Source: Verrucomicrobiales bacterium (GTDB taxonomy: Bacteria > Verrucomicrobiota > Verrucomicrobiia > Limisphaerales > UBA9464). Taken from it: a DNA stretch of 52,143 nt. Below the pieces are notes generated by a model. That model did not search any database, was not told the DNA's origin, and saw only the letters and a program-made list of their open reading frames with translations. Both the position numbers and the translations under genes were made by a program. Below, piece by piece: positions 33,873 through 45,600 of the stretch; position 1 is the first letter of the stretch; each line of letters begins with the position of its first letter. The DNA lies in contig JAIXZE010000431.1 of NCBI GenBank assembly GCA_027489875.1, positions 1-52,143 of the forward strand. The letters run 5' to 3'.

Positions 33873-34706
33873 TCAGTCGCGGCAGCGCTCGCGAAACTGG
33901 GTCGGGCTCATGCCCGTGCCCTGCTGGAACGCCCTGCTGAAGGCGGATTCACTGGAGAAGTGAAGGTGGTTCGCGACTTCCTTGACTGCCTTCCGAGGAT
34001 CACTGAGGAGGTGACGCGCAAGGTCAAGCCGCGTCCGTTGCAGGTACCCGTGCAGGGATTCCCCCTGGGTCTTGCGGAAGTGATGCCTCAGCCGGGAATA
34101 GCTGATGGCGGCGATTTCGGCCAACTCGCGCGCCTGCCAATCCCTGGCAGGGTCCGCGGCAACAGCGTCCAGCACCAGGCCAACAGCCCTGGGCACGGGG
34201 GCGCGCCCTGCCGGCAGGGCTCCCCGCTCTGTCAGCAGTGCTCCCCAGAGTGAGGTCAGCAAGGAATGCACCTGCCACTCGCAGTCCAGGGGACGAGTCC
34301 GCACAAGACGCTGGATCCGCTTCAGCAGTGGCCCCAGAAAGCCGGGTGGGAGTTCGAAGACGGGATCTTCCCCCAATTCCTCAAACCAACCCTCCAGTCC
34401 TGGACCGCCAAAGCGGATACCTTCCGTCCGCAACGGCTTTCCTCCGCGCGGCAGGTACGCCCTGGATTGCCGCAGGTCCACGAGCCAACAGGTCCGGCCG
34501 GGGCCCAGACGGTGACGCGAGGCATTGACCTCGAGATCTCCTGCCCCGGAAACAACCCGGAAGAGGAACAGGCCCGCCTTGTCCAATCCCGCGTGACGCT
34601 CCGGTTCGTCGCGCCAGACCTGTCCGATGGAGAGGACGTGCCAAAAGAGCCGGCGAGCCGGCAACGACGGATCGGCAAAGTGAAGTTGGGAAAAGGAAAT
34701 GGACAT
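33873..34706 (-). CDS. AraC-family transcriptional regulator
   Basis: 277 residues: an N-terminal cupin-like sensing domain (~1-110, including GLFLFRVVSGAGDLEV) and a C-terminal double helix-turn-helix of AraC/XylS type (~180-277). The second HTH carries the family signature AVKEVANHLHFSSESAFSRAFQQGTGMSPTQFR. The first is ARELAEIAAISYSRLRHHFRK. It is the first gene of a five-gene same-strand run ending in the secreted lyase-like protein, so it most likely activates that operon in response to a small molecule. It lies 40 bp after tgt, and read-through from tgt cannot be excluded. Confidence 0.88.
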   Translation of the reverse strand: MSISFSQLHFADPSLPARRLFWHVLSIGQVWRDEPERHAGLDKAGLFLFRVVSGAGDLEVNASRHRLGPGRTCWLVDLRQSRAYLPRGGKPLRTEGIRFGGPGLEGWFEELGEDPVFELPPGFLGPLLKRIQRLVRTRPLDCEWQVHSLLTSLWGALLTERGALPAGRAPVPRAVGLVLDAVAADPARDWQARELAEIAAISYSRLRHHFRKTQGESLHGYLQRTRLDLARHLLSDPRKAVKEVANHLHFSSESAFSRAFQQGTGMSPTQFRERCRD

Positions 34707-34746
34707 GGACCGGATCAGACGTGGCGTGGGATGGCCGCATCCGGCA

Positions 34747-35972
<1,226 letters not shown>

Positions 35973-36059
35973 AATCGGCCCCTCCAATTGGATGAGTGTT
36001 TGACACATCCCAAACACTAGGCAGCCTCACGCAAGTAACCACACGTTCGGAATTCTCCT

Positions 36060-36911
36060 ATGTACCCGTCGTCCTCTCCGACAAGAAACCGGCAAGGTTT
36101 CACGCTCATCGAGCTGCTGGTCGTCATCGCGATCATCGCCATCCTCGCCGGCATGCTCCTTCCCGCCCTCGGCAAGGCCAAGACCAAGGCCCAAGGCATC
36201 AAGTGCATGAGCAATGGCCGCCAGCTGATGCTCGCCTGGAAGCTGTACGCCGGTGACAACAACGATGTCCACGTTGCCGCCCAGAACCTCGCCCAGAATC
36301 CCCTGCGCCGTTCCAACTGGTGCGAAGGCGACGTGACGGAATACAACGACGCCAATTCGTCGAACGTCACCTTCCTGGTGCGTGGTCCTCTCTTCAAATA
36401 CGGCGGCAACAGCCTGGAGATCTACAAGTGCCCCGCGGACAGGTCGGCCATCGGCCGTCTGAAGAACTTCCGGGGTACGCCCCGGTCGCGCTCCATCTCC
36501 ATGAGCCAGGTCTTCGGCAACGGCGAGTGGCTTGATCGGTCCTTCAACGCCTCACAGAGGCGTTGGCGCACCTATGCGAAGGATTCCGATGTCGTCCAAC
36601 CCGCGAACACGTGGGTCTTCGTGGATGAGCATCCCGACTCCATCAATGACGCTGCCTTCGCGAACGCCATGACGGGTGCTGAATCTCCCGTGACCCGCAC
36701 CGGTCAGATCATCGACATGCCCGCGTCCACGCACAACGGTGCCTGCGGCTTCGCCTTCGCCGACGGCCACTCGGAAATCCGCCGTTGGGTCGGGTCTGTC
36801 ATCAAGCCGCTGACGCGTTACGTCACGGGCGGCGTCCAGCTGAACATTCCCGCGGGCAACTCGCAGCCCGACGTCCACTGGATGTTCAACAACACCACGG
36901 TCGCCCAGTAA
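36060..36911 (+). CDS. Type II secretion/prepilin-like protein with H-X9-DG motif
   Basis: 283 residues. Class III signal RQG^[18 protein letters not shown], with prepilin peptidase cleavage predicted after G13, F14 as +1 and E18 as +5. The hydrophobic helix that follows is the pseudopilin stalk. The globular part has the PVC-type ending [19 protein letters not shown], the H-X9-DG family common in Verrucomicrobia and Planctomycetes, where dozens of paralogues per genome occur. CPADRS mid-protein is also typical. Pseudopilus or surface-appendage function is family-level inference; many of these proteins have no known partner. A strong terminator follows directly, so the gene is probably monocistronic. 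Confidence 0.88.
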   Translation: MYPSSSPTRNRQGFTLIELLVVIAIIAILAGMLLPALGKAKTKAQGIKCMSNGRQLMLAWKLYAGDNNDVHVAAQNLAQNPLRRSNWCEGDVTEYNDANSSNVTFLVRGPLFKYGGNSLEIYKCPADRSAIGRLKNFRGTPRSRSISMSQVFGNGEWLDRSFNASQRRWRTYAKDSDVVQPANTWVFVDEHPDSINDAAFANAMTGAESPVTRTGQIIDMPASTHNGACGFAFADGHSEIRRWVGSVIKPLTRYVTGGVQLNIPAGNSQPDVHWMFNNTTVAQ

Positions 36912-36930
36912 CCCAGGCTGCTGGATTTTC

Positions 36931-36960
36931 AGGGCCGTCGGGCATTCCCGGCGGCCCTTT
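36931..36960 (+). terminator. Rho-independent terminator
   Basis: Stem GGGCCG/CGGCCC plus CGGG/CCCG with one T-G pair, loop CATT, then TTTTCGTTTT. It starts 20 bp after the prepilin stop. Confidence 0.85.
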
Positions 36961-36974
36961 TCGTTTTGCACTGC

Positions 36975-37943
36975 ATGAGCCTTTCGACACCGGCCAAGGC
37001 CAGCCTGATCCTCGTCGCCACCTGCGCGTGCTGGGCGTTCTCGTTTCCCATCATGAAGTCGCTGGAGCAGGTGGGACGGCTCACCCACCCCACGGCCTCG
37101 TCGGTCTTCTTCGCCGCGCTGTGTGTCGCCTTTCGGTTCACGGCCGCGGGATTGGTGATGGCGGCCTTCTGCGGTCGATCGCTCCGGAACGTCACGCGTC
37201 TGGAGGTCACGCAGGGTGCGGGGCTCGGGCTCTTCGGCGGGATGGGACTCGTCCTGCAGATGGACGGGATGGCCTACACCCTCGCTTCGACCTCGGCGTT
37301 CCTGACCCAGGCCTACTGCGTGCTGATCCCGATCTGGGTGTGCCTCCGCCACCTGCGTCCGCCGGCTCCGCAGGTCGTCGGGGCCTGCCTGCTGGCCATC
37401 GTGGGAGCCGGCGTGCTGGCCGGGCTCGGATCCGAGAAGTTCCAGTTCGGCCGCGGCGAATGGGAAACACTCGCCGGGAGCATCATGTTCACCGGCCAGA
37501 TCCTGTGGTTGGACCGGCCGGTCTTTCATCCCAACAATTCCCGTCATGCCTCGGTGATCATGTTCGGGGTGATGGCGCTCACCGCCTGGCCCATGGCGCT
37601 CGCGACTGCACCCAACATCGGTGCGGTCCTGAGTGCCTACCAATCCCCGTCGGCCATGGCCCTGCTCGCCGCGCTGGTGGTCCTTTGCACCCTGATCACC
37701 TTCCCTCTGGCGAACCATTGGCAGCCGCGCGTCACCGCCACACAGGCTGGGTTGCTTTACTGCACCGAGCCGGTGTTCACCTCCTTCGTGACCCTCTTTA
37801 CGCCCGGTGTGATCTCGACGGCTACCGGCATCCAATACGCCAATGAATCCCTCAACCTGCACCTGATCCTCGGTGGCATCGCCATCCTGGGGGCCAATGT
37901 CTGGCTGCTCATCGCCCCACCGCCCGCCCCCGCGCGCCCCTGA
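36975..37943 (+). CDS. EamA/DMT-family membrane transporter
   Basis: 322 residues from ATG 36975 (MSLSTPAKASLILV). About ten membrane helices are arranged as two EamA repeats: the first half from ASLILVATCACWAFSFPIMK to VLQMDGMAYTLASTSAFLTQ, the second from GRGEWETLAGSIMFTGQILW to GGIAILGANVWLLIA. The A..S..AFLTQAYCVLIPI stretch is the typical DMT helix 3-4 region. The family exports metabolites such as amino acids or takes up diverse solutes; nothing here defines the substrate. It begins within the tail of the preceding terminator and sits 30 bp upstream of the YkgJ-type gene, so the two may be co-transcribed. Confidence 0.85.
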   Translation: MSLSTPAKASLILVATCACWAFSFPIMKSLEQVGRLTHPTASSVFFAALCVAFRFTAAGLVMAAFCGRSLRNVTRLEVTQGAGLGLFGGMGLVLQMDGMAYTLASTSAFLTQAYCVLIPIWVCLRHLRPPAPQVVGACLLAIVGAGVLAGLGSEKFQFGRGEWETLAGSIMFTGQILWLDRPVFHPNNSRHASVIMFGVMALTAWPMALATAPNIGAVLSAYQSPSAMALLAALVVLCTLITFPLANHWQPRVTATQAGLLYCTEPVFTSFVTLFTPGVISTATGIQYANESLNLHLILGGIAILGANVWLLIAPPPAPARP

Positions 37944-37973
37944 ATCCATCCTGAACCCCGACCGCCCATTCCC

Positions 37974-38360
37974 ATGCCCATCTTCTGGCAATGCGATCGC
38001 TGCACCGCCTGCTGCCGCTGGCCGGGCCAGGTCACCTTCACCGAGGCGGAACTCACCCGGATGGCCCTCCATCTGGGCCTGACCGAGGAGGCGTTCATCG
38101 CTCAGTACACCCGGGTCAATGCCCAGCGCACAGGCCTTGCGCTGACGGACCAGGCCGACGGCTCCTGCGTCTTTCTCGACGGGGCCGACTGCCGCGTCCA
38201 ACCGGTGAAGCCCCAGCAATGCCGCGACTTCCCAAACCTCTGGAACTTCCCCGGCTTCGAAAAGGTCTGCCAGGCCAAGCCCGTCGACGTCTCTCCCCTC
38301 GAATGGAAGCAACGCATCGCCCAGGCCACCGGCCGCGTGGATGTACCCGACCCGGTCTGA
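37974..38360 (+). CDS. YkgJ-family cysteine-cluster protein
   Basis: 128 residues with eight Cys in the YkgJ (Fe-S/Zn cluster) pattern: C7, C10, C13, C14 in CDRCTACC, then C65, C73 and C83 (GSCVFLDGADC, QQCRDFP) and C99. YkgJ proteins are small metal-cluster proteins of unsettled function, sometimes linked to protein or flagellin lysine methylation. The N-terminal MPIFWQCDRC start is well placed, 30 bp after the EamA gene. Its 3' end runs into the heptamer-repeat region (CCAGTTCCCAGTCGCCAG begins ~8 bp after the stop). No methylation partner is adjacent. Confidence 0.8.
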   Translation: MPIFWQCDRCTACCRWPGQVTFTEAELTRMALHLGLTEEAFIAQYTRVNAQRTGLALTDQADGSCVFLDGADCRVQPVKPQQCRDFPNLWNFPGFEKVCQAKPVDVSPLEWKQRIAQATGRVDVPDPV

Positions 38361-38418
38361 GTCTCCAGTTCCCAGTCGCCAGTCCCCAGTTTCAGCACAG
38401 CGGCAAATCCGATTGAAG

Positions 38419-38438
38419 GCCGGGTGCCCCCACCCGGC
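38419..38438. repeat. REP-like 20-bp hairpin, copy 4 of 5
   Basis: Identical to the copy at 4705, preceded by GATTGAAG and heptamers. Confidence 0.85.
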
Positions 38439-38489
38439 GGGAGTTGCCCGATGTCGGGGTCTTTACGCCGGAGGCGTTGCAGCCGATAG

Positions 38490-38519
38490 CCCCGGGTCGT
38501 GCGAAGCACGCACCCGGGG
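38490..38519. repeat. 30-bp bulged hairpin, direct copy 1
   Basis: Outer arms CCCCGGGT/ACCCGGGG, inner stem CGTGC/GCACG, loop GAA, one bulged C. Identical to 42295-42324. Confidence 0.8.
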
Positions 38520-38731
38520 AATAGGGTGTCGATTCAATCCGCACCCCGGCAGGGGTGCGAAGATTCAATAGCCTTCACCCCCCCGTATCCGCTTCAACGC
38601 CTCCGGCGTACCCCGGAGGCACGATCATGGACTTCAGGGTGCGGAATCTGCGGTGACAACTTTCGTCCAGGACGTGGCCCACCCAAAAATGGGCACTTGC
38701 CTGAAGCGCTGCGGTCCCGGAAAACAAGAAA

Positions 38732-40717
38732 GTGCCCCTTGGAACGCGACATTGGACCCCGGCTTGCCTGCGGGCAGCCGTCCTGTGCGTTCTCGCCGGG
38801 CTCACTTTCGCAGCGGGGCCATCGGGCGCGGATGCTCATTGGGCGTACACACCCCTGACTCCTTCCGCCGAACATCGGTCGTCCCACGGAAACCTGAGCG
38901 CCCGCATCGACCATCACCTCCGCGAAGCCGCCACGCGCCACAATCTCCTCCCCGCTGGTCCTGCGGACCGCACCACGCTGTGTCGCCGGCTCCACATCGT
39001 CCTGACCGGCCTTCCTCCCACCCCCGACGAACTCCACGCCTTCCTACGGGATGACTCCCCCACGGCGTACGAAACCCGCGTGGACCGGTTGCTGGCCTCG
39101 CCCGCGTTCGGCGAACGCTGGGCGCGTCACTGGCTGGATGTCGTCCGATACGCCGATTCCGTCACGCTTCGCGGTCTCGTCTTCCAGGAAGCCTGGCGTT
39201 ACCGGGACTACGTCATCGATAGCTTCAACCGCGATCGCCCCGTCGACGCCTTCATCCGCGAACAGGTCGCCGGCGCGCTGCTTCCTGCTGCCAGCATCGA
39301 CGACCAACGACGCCATCTGGTCGCCTCCACCTTCTGGGTCCTGGGCGACGCAAACCTCGAGGAACAGGACAAACGCCAACTCGAGCTCGATGTCATCGAC
39401 GAGCAGCTCGACGTCCTCGGCAAGGCGTTCCTGGGCCAGACCATCGCCTGCGCGCGCTGTCACGATCACAAGTTCGATCCCATCCCAGCCCGCGATTATC
39501 ACGCGCTCGCGGGCATCCTCTCCGGCGTGCGCACGCTCGTGCACGAGAACGTCTCGGGCTGGACCGAGATTCCGCTGCCGGTTTCCGAAACCGAGGAACA
39601 GCGCTGGGCTGCGGCCGAGGCCCGATCCAAGAAGGCCGAGACCGACCTGAAGGCCGCGAAGGCGAACACCAACGCACCTCCCTCGAAGCCGGAGCTCCGC
39701 GCCCTCGAATCGCGTCTGGCCGAAACCCGCCGTGCCGCCCGCCGCCCGCATGCGATGGCCCCTGTCGAGATCGGTGCCACCAATCTCCCCGTGCTCCGCC
39801 GCGGCAACTGGAAGACCCCCGGCGAAGTCGTCCAGCGCGGGGTCCTGACCGTGGCGTCCCGCACACCCGCCCCGGCTTTCCCTGCCCGGGACAGCGGACG
39901 CCTCCAACTCGCCGACTGGCTGGTCGATCCATCCAATCCCATGACGGCGCGGGTCTTCGTCAACCGGGCATGGCACTGGGTTTTTGGAGCAGGGCTCGTC
40001 CGTTCCACGGACAATTTTGGAACGACCGGCGACCTGCCCAGCCATCCGGAGCTCCTGGATGAATTGGCGGCCGCCTTCATCCACGATGGCTGGTCGCTCA
40101 AGCGACTCGTCCGGAGTCTCGTCCTTTCGGAAGCCTTTCAACGCTCCAGCGATCCAATCGCCCCAGCGGTCGCCGCGAGCCTTGCCCAGGATGCCGCAAA
40201 CCAATGGCTCGCGCGTTTCGCCAGACGTCCGCTCGAGGCTGAAGTCCTGCGCGACACCCTGCTCCGGGCTGGCGATGGAATCGATTCCGGTGGAATGGGT
40301 GAAGCGCCCATGTCGGCAACGCTCGCGGCCGACTTCGATTTCCGCAGCGATTCCCAGCGGCGCAGCATCTTCCTTCCCGTTTTCCGCAACGCGCGCCCGG
40401 AAGGATTGAGCGTGTTCGACATGGCGGATCCCAGCCGCGTCACGGGCAGCCGGGAACGCTCCACCGTGGCCCCGCAAGCCCTCTATCTGCTCAACAACCC
40501 CTTCGTCCACGAACAGGCCCGGGCGGCAGCCAAGGCGGTGTTGGATGCGCCCGATCCGGTGCTCGCCCTGTGGCTGCGAACCCTTGCCCGCCCGCCTCAT
40601 CCGGGCGAACGGTCCCGCGCCGAGCAACACCTGCTCGCGTCCCAATCGAAACCCCAGGCACTCGCCGAACTGGCGCACGCACTCTTCGGCACCCTCGATT
40701 TCCGCACCCTGCACTGA
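38732..40717 (+). CDS. DUF1549/DUF1553 (PSD1-type, planctomycete cytochrome C) protein
   Basis: 661-residue exported protein. DUF1549 is N-terminal (GLPPTPDELHAFLRD, YADSVTLRG), with a single c-type haem-like CxxCH at C240-H244 (CARCHDHKFDPI). A charged, Ala/Lys-rich helical linker (~290-345) follows. DUF1553 is C-terminal (LADWLVDPSNPMTARVFVNR, NFGTTGDLPSHPELLDELA, LLNNPFVHEQARAAA). The only usable start is GTG 38732, which gives a signal sequence MPLGTRHWTPACLRAAVLCVL; the codon and its upstream sequence lie at the edge of the repeat element. The gene is 8 bp before the DUF1501 gene, the standard pairing in Verrucomicrobia and Planctomycetes. Function of the pair is unproven; redox or sulfatase-linked polysaccharide use is suggested in the literature. 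Confidence 0.87.
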   Translation: MPLGTRHWTPACLRAAVLCVLAGLTFAAGPSGADAHWAYTPLTPSAEHRSSHGNLSARIDHHLREAATRHNLLPAGPADRTTLCRRLHIVLTGLPPTPDELHAFLRDDSPTAYETRVDRLLASPAFGERWARHWLDVVRYADSVTLRGLVFQEAWRYRDYVIDSFNRDRPVDAFIREQVAGALLPAASIDDQRRHLVASTFWVLGDANLEEQDKRQLELDVIDEQLDVLGKAFLGQTIACARCHDHKFDPIPARDYHALAGILSGVRTLVHENVSGWTEIPLPVSETEEQRWAAAEARSKKAETDLKAAKANTNAPPSKPELRALESRLAETRRAARRPHAMAPVEIGATNLPVLRRGNWKTPGEVVQRGVLTVASRTPAPAFPARDSGRLQLADWLVDPSNPMTARVFVNRAWHWVFGAGLVRSTDNFGTTGDLPSHPELLDELAAAFIHDGWSLKRLVRSLVLSEAFQRSSDPIAPAVAASLAQDAANQWLARFARRPLEAEVLRDTLLRAGDGIDSGGMGEAPMSATLAADFDFRSDSQRRSIFLPVFRNARPEGLSVFDMADPSRVTGSRERSTVAPQALYLLNNPFVHEQARAAAKAVLDAPDPVLALWLRTLARPPHPGERSRAEQHLLASQSKPQALAELAHALFGTLDFRTLH

Positions 40718-40725
40718 CGCCCCGC

Positions 40726-42162
<1,437 letters not shown>

Positions 42163-42179
42163 ACCCAAGCGACCTGAAG

Positions 42180-42199
42180 GCCGGGTGCCCCCACCCGGC
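42180..42199. repeat. REP-like 20-bp hairpin, copy 5 of 5
   Basis: Identical to the copy at 4705; begins 18 bp after the DUF1501 stop. Confidence 0.85.
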
Positions 42200-42294
42200 G
42201 CTCCGCGTAGCCGACAAGATCGGGAGGCAGACCCAAGGGAAGTTCCCAGATCCCAGTTCCGGAGTCTTTACGCCGGAGGCGTTGCAGCCGATAG

Positions 42295-42324
42295 CCCCGG
42301 GTCGTGCGAAGCACGCACCCGGGG
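42295..42324. repeat. 30-bp bulged hairpin, direct copy 2
   Basis: Identical to 38490-38519. Confidence 0.8.
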
Positions 42325-42627
42325 AATGGCGCGTTGATTCAATCCGCACCCCGGCAGGGGTGCGAAGATTCAGTAGCCTTCAACCCCTGCCGGGGTTGGT
42401 GACTCCATGAGTCACCAAGACCCGGGGTTGCTTCGCACCCCGTATCCGCTTCAACGCCTCCGGCGTACCCCAAAGCCACGACCATGGACTCCAGACGACA
42501 GAGTCTGCGGTGACAACTTTCGCCCAAGACGCGACATCACGTCGACTGCTACCTCCCACATGTAGCTGACAAGATCGGGAGGCAGACCCCAAGGACTTGA
42601 AACTGAAAATTTCGAACTCCCCTCAAG

Positions 42628-45600
42628 TCACCCCAATGCCCGGGCGGCCGTCGCAATCGCGGGCTCCCCGCCGATCGTTCCCACCAGTTCGTCGAGGTAT
42701 CCCGGAGCCTTCACCTTCTCGATCATCACGCGGGCGAGCCGCAACCGGTCCCTCACGCCGAGGCGCGTGACCTCCTCGGAGTAACCCGGACGACCCAGGA
42801 ACTTCTCCAGGTAGTCCGCATGCCGGCGCCACTGCCGGAGATCGAGGACCTGCTTGGCCTTCAACCGTTCCCGATACCATTCCGAGGCCAGCATGTTCTC
42901 GCGGGTGAACAGCGCACGGATCGCCGGCGATTCCAACCCCTGCCCCTCGTACTGATCGTCGCGCATGATGTGCAACAGCGCTTTCAATGGTGGGCAGGCC
43001 GCATCGATGGAGCCGTCGTTGAAGTAGTGCTGCGCCACCCGGCGGTGCGTCTCGACGACGTTGGCCACGGCATCGGCGAACTCCGCCGGATCCTGCTGTT
43101 CCGGCCGGAGCATCGGTTCGGTCAGCACCGAATGCGGATGGTTGAAGACGCGGCCGAAGAAGTTGTTCACGAAGCGCGGCGTGATCCGGTATCCGAGCCG
43201 GCTCGCCTTGACCGTATTGCCGTCGAACTCGAAGTCCTTCACGCGCTCCAGATAACCATTCGCCAGCAAGGACCGAGGCTCGCGCTCCTCGACACCCATC
43301 CGACACCACAACTCGGGAACAAGCAGGGAAATGTCATGATCCACCCGGAGCTTCGGCCCCACGCACCCGGCGCTCGTCAGGAAGCCGTCGTACCCGGTGA
43401 TGATGAATCCCGCCAACGCGGCGTTCAGATCGTAGACGGGTGGCAACGCGTTGAACGGACTCTTCGTGAGCGCTCCTTCGCTGCCGGCACCGGTCGTGCT
43501 CGGCGACTTGCCGGTCATGCTGGAGATGAACTCCATGAACAACTCCGGCAGCTCCAGGTAATGGATCGGGCCGTAGCAGGCCAGCGACCGGACGCCCTTC
43601 TCCGCCGGATTGTTCCGACGGCCCGCGAGCACGGCGTGCACCGGCACCGGCAAAGGCGCGTTGAACGGCAGCCGTCGCGCCAGTCGCGCACCCACGTCTG
43701 CGAGGTGCCATGTCCGCGGCTGCAACAGGTCGGGCCGGGTCTGGAGGTACCGGGGATTCTTCGACATCGCACCGTCCACCATCCGCGGCTGCGCCGTGCA
43801 GACGAAATATTGTTCGCTGGGATTCCGAGCCACGCCGGAAACCAACCGCTGCATCGGCTCCGTGAACTGGTGGAAGCCCACGGACTCCTCGACCATGTTC
43901 TGCGCATCCCGTCGCGTCAGCGGCGCGTAGTTGCTGAAGAAATTGTCGGTGCGCTCGAAGTCCGATTCCGCCGAGTGATCATACCCCCGGACGACGGCGT
44001 CGTCAGGACGCTGGAACAACCGGAACTCGACGTTCTGAACGAACTTCACCGAGGGTGTCGTGGACTGGTCTCCCAGGAGGCCTGCCCATTCACGGGGCAC
44101 GGTGACGCTCGCCGTGATGTCGTCCTCGGCCTGAAGCTTGAGCGAGGGATGGAAATCCTTCCGCAGCCCGAAGGTGCGCCAGGCTCCCTCGTTCGCGTAG
44201 CCGACGCGCAGGAACTGGGTCGCCAATCGTCGACGTCCCAACCGCAACTCGTTCGCGGGTGTCCCGTTGATGACGTCGACCGAGAACTGTTCCCTCCAGT
44301 GATCTCCCCACGCCGGCTGCCAGAACCGCTTCACCACCAGCACCAGCTCCTTGATGTGGGCCGGGATCGAGTTGAGCCACGCGTTGTGTTCGTCCGAAAA
44401 TTCCAGGCACGGCGTGAGCAGCTTGATCACCGAACCGAGCGTGCGCTGGGGCGACAACACCGGCCGGTGATCCGTGCCGTGGCGGGCCGGGTCGCGGAAG
44501 CGGCGTGAGAAATCACGTTTCAGGACTTCGTCGATGGCGTCGAAGTCCCGATGGAAATCCGCAACGAAGACGGGACCGTGGATGATCGCATCGGCGATCG
44601 GCTTGGAGATCTCGCTCTTGCCGCCGCCGCTGACCGTGCAGGGTTTGTGGCAGAGCACGCCTTCCTGGCGGGTTCCCACCAGACGCCACGCGCGGTTTCC
44701 GACCGGTTTCTCCAGATGCACCTTGAAGCCGCTCGGCAGGACGTAGGTGTGGCCCAACAGCAACTTCAATCCGCCTTCCGTTCCATCGGGCCGGGACCAG
44801 CGCACCGTCTGCGGCTCCAACTCGAAGCGGACACTTTCAGGGACGTAGATCACGTCGGGATAGGCGCGATCGACCGCGTAACCTTCCGGACGAACGTCGA
44901 CCGCCGGCCCGAGGAGGCGCACGGCTTCCTCGAACGTGTGCGGATACTCCATCCGGTGCTGGTTGGCGTCGTACTCGCTCGCCAGGTCATAACGCGCAAA
45001 CACCAGCGCTCCGCCCGCGTGCTCTTCCTCCGCGAGGCCAAGCAGGTTGGCGGCGAAGCTCACCTGCGTCTTCACCTCCTTCTTGCAGTACCCAAAGTAA
45101 TTGTCCGAGATGATCGTCACGATCGTGCCGGAAGCGTCGCGCGCGGTGAGTTTGAAGGCATTGCCGTCGTTGTAGGGCTCGCCTTCCTTTTTCCAGCACA
45201 TGCCATCCCGACGTTGCCGCTCGGTCGCGTCCTCCCAGCGCGGCAGGCCCAGTTCGTCCTTCGCAATCCCGGTCAGATGCGGCGCGAGGATCACGCAACC
45301 CGTGTGCCCCGACCAATGCTCCACATCCAGCGCTGCGTCGTTCTCGGGAAGGTATGGATCGCCCGCGTTGCCAAAGATGCTCTCGACGAAGTCGAGGTTC
45401 GCCACGAGGGACCCGGGCACGAAGAACCGGATCTCCATCGACTTCGCGGGCAGGTATCCGGGCACCTCCGGCGAAACCACGGGCCGCAACTGCATCGTCA
45501 CGAAACACTCCGCGGGAACCGTTCCTGCGGTGAATGGCAGGCGCTGCAACTCCGGCGGAGGCTGGAATGCCCGACGCAACAATGCCGCGAACACCTCGCG

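Larger units (their letters stand above)
38361..38731. repeat. Intergenic composite repeat, copy A
   Basis: No gene. In order: AGTYSCC heptamers (~38366-38388); the GCCGGGTG hairpin (38419-38438); a composite element with CGCCGGAGGCGTTGCAGC (~38467), the 30-bp CCCCGGGT hairpin (38490-38519), GCACCCC/GGGGTGC hairpin (38541-38558), an inverted CAACGCCTCCGGCG (~38604), and the tail GTGCGGAATCTGCGGTGAC to ~38680. Most of this recurs at 42264-42540. The sequence then runs without a break into the start of the PSD1-family gene. Confidence 0.75.
42163..42627. repeat. Intergenic composite repeat, copy B
   Basis: No gene. Contains the GCCGGGTG hairpin (42180-42199), a GACAAGATCGGGAGGCAGACC segment present twice (~42214 and ~42569), heptamer-like AGTTCCCAGATCCCAGTTCC (~42241), then the composite element: CGCCGGAGGCGTTGCAGCC, the 30-bp hairpin (42295-42324), GCACCCC/GGGGTGC (42346-42363), and two hairpins absent from copy A (42381-42398 and 42396-42418), then the inverted CAACGCCTCCGGCG (~42450). 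Confidence 0.75.

Noticed and set aside
36000..36028. Sigma-70 promoter upstream of the prepilin gene (TTGACA)
   Set aside because: No acceptable -10 box at 16-18 bp spacing; the TTGACA alone is not evidence enough.
36552..38312. A 586-codon minus-strand frame
   Set aside because: It spans antisense of three good plus-strand genes and a terminator, and its composition is low-complexity charged.
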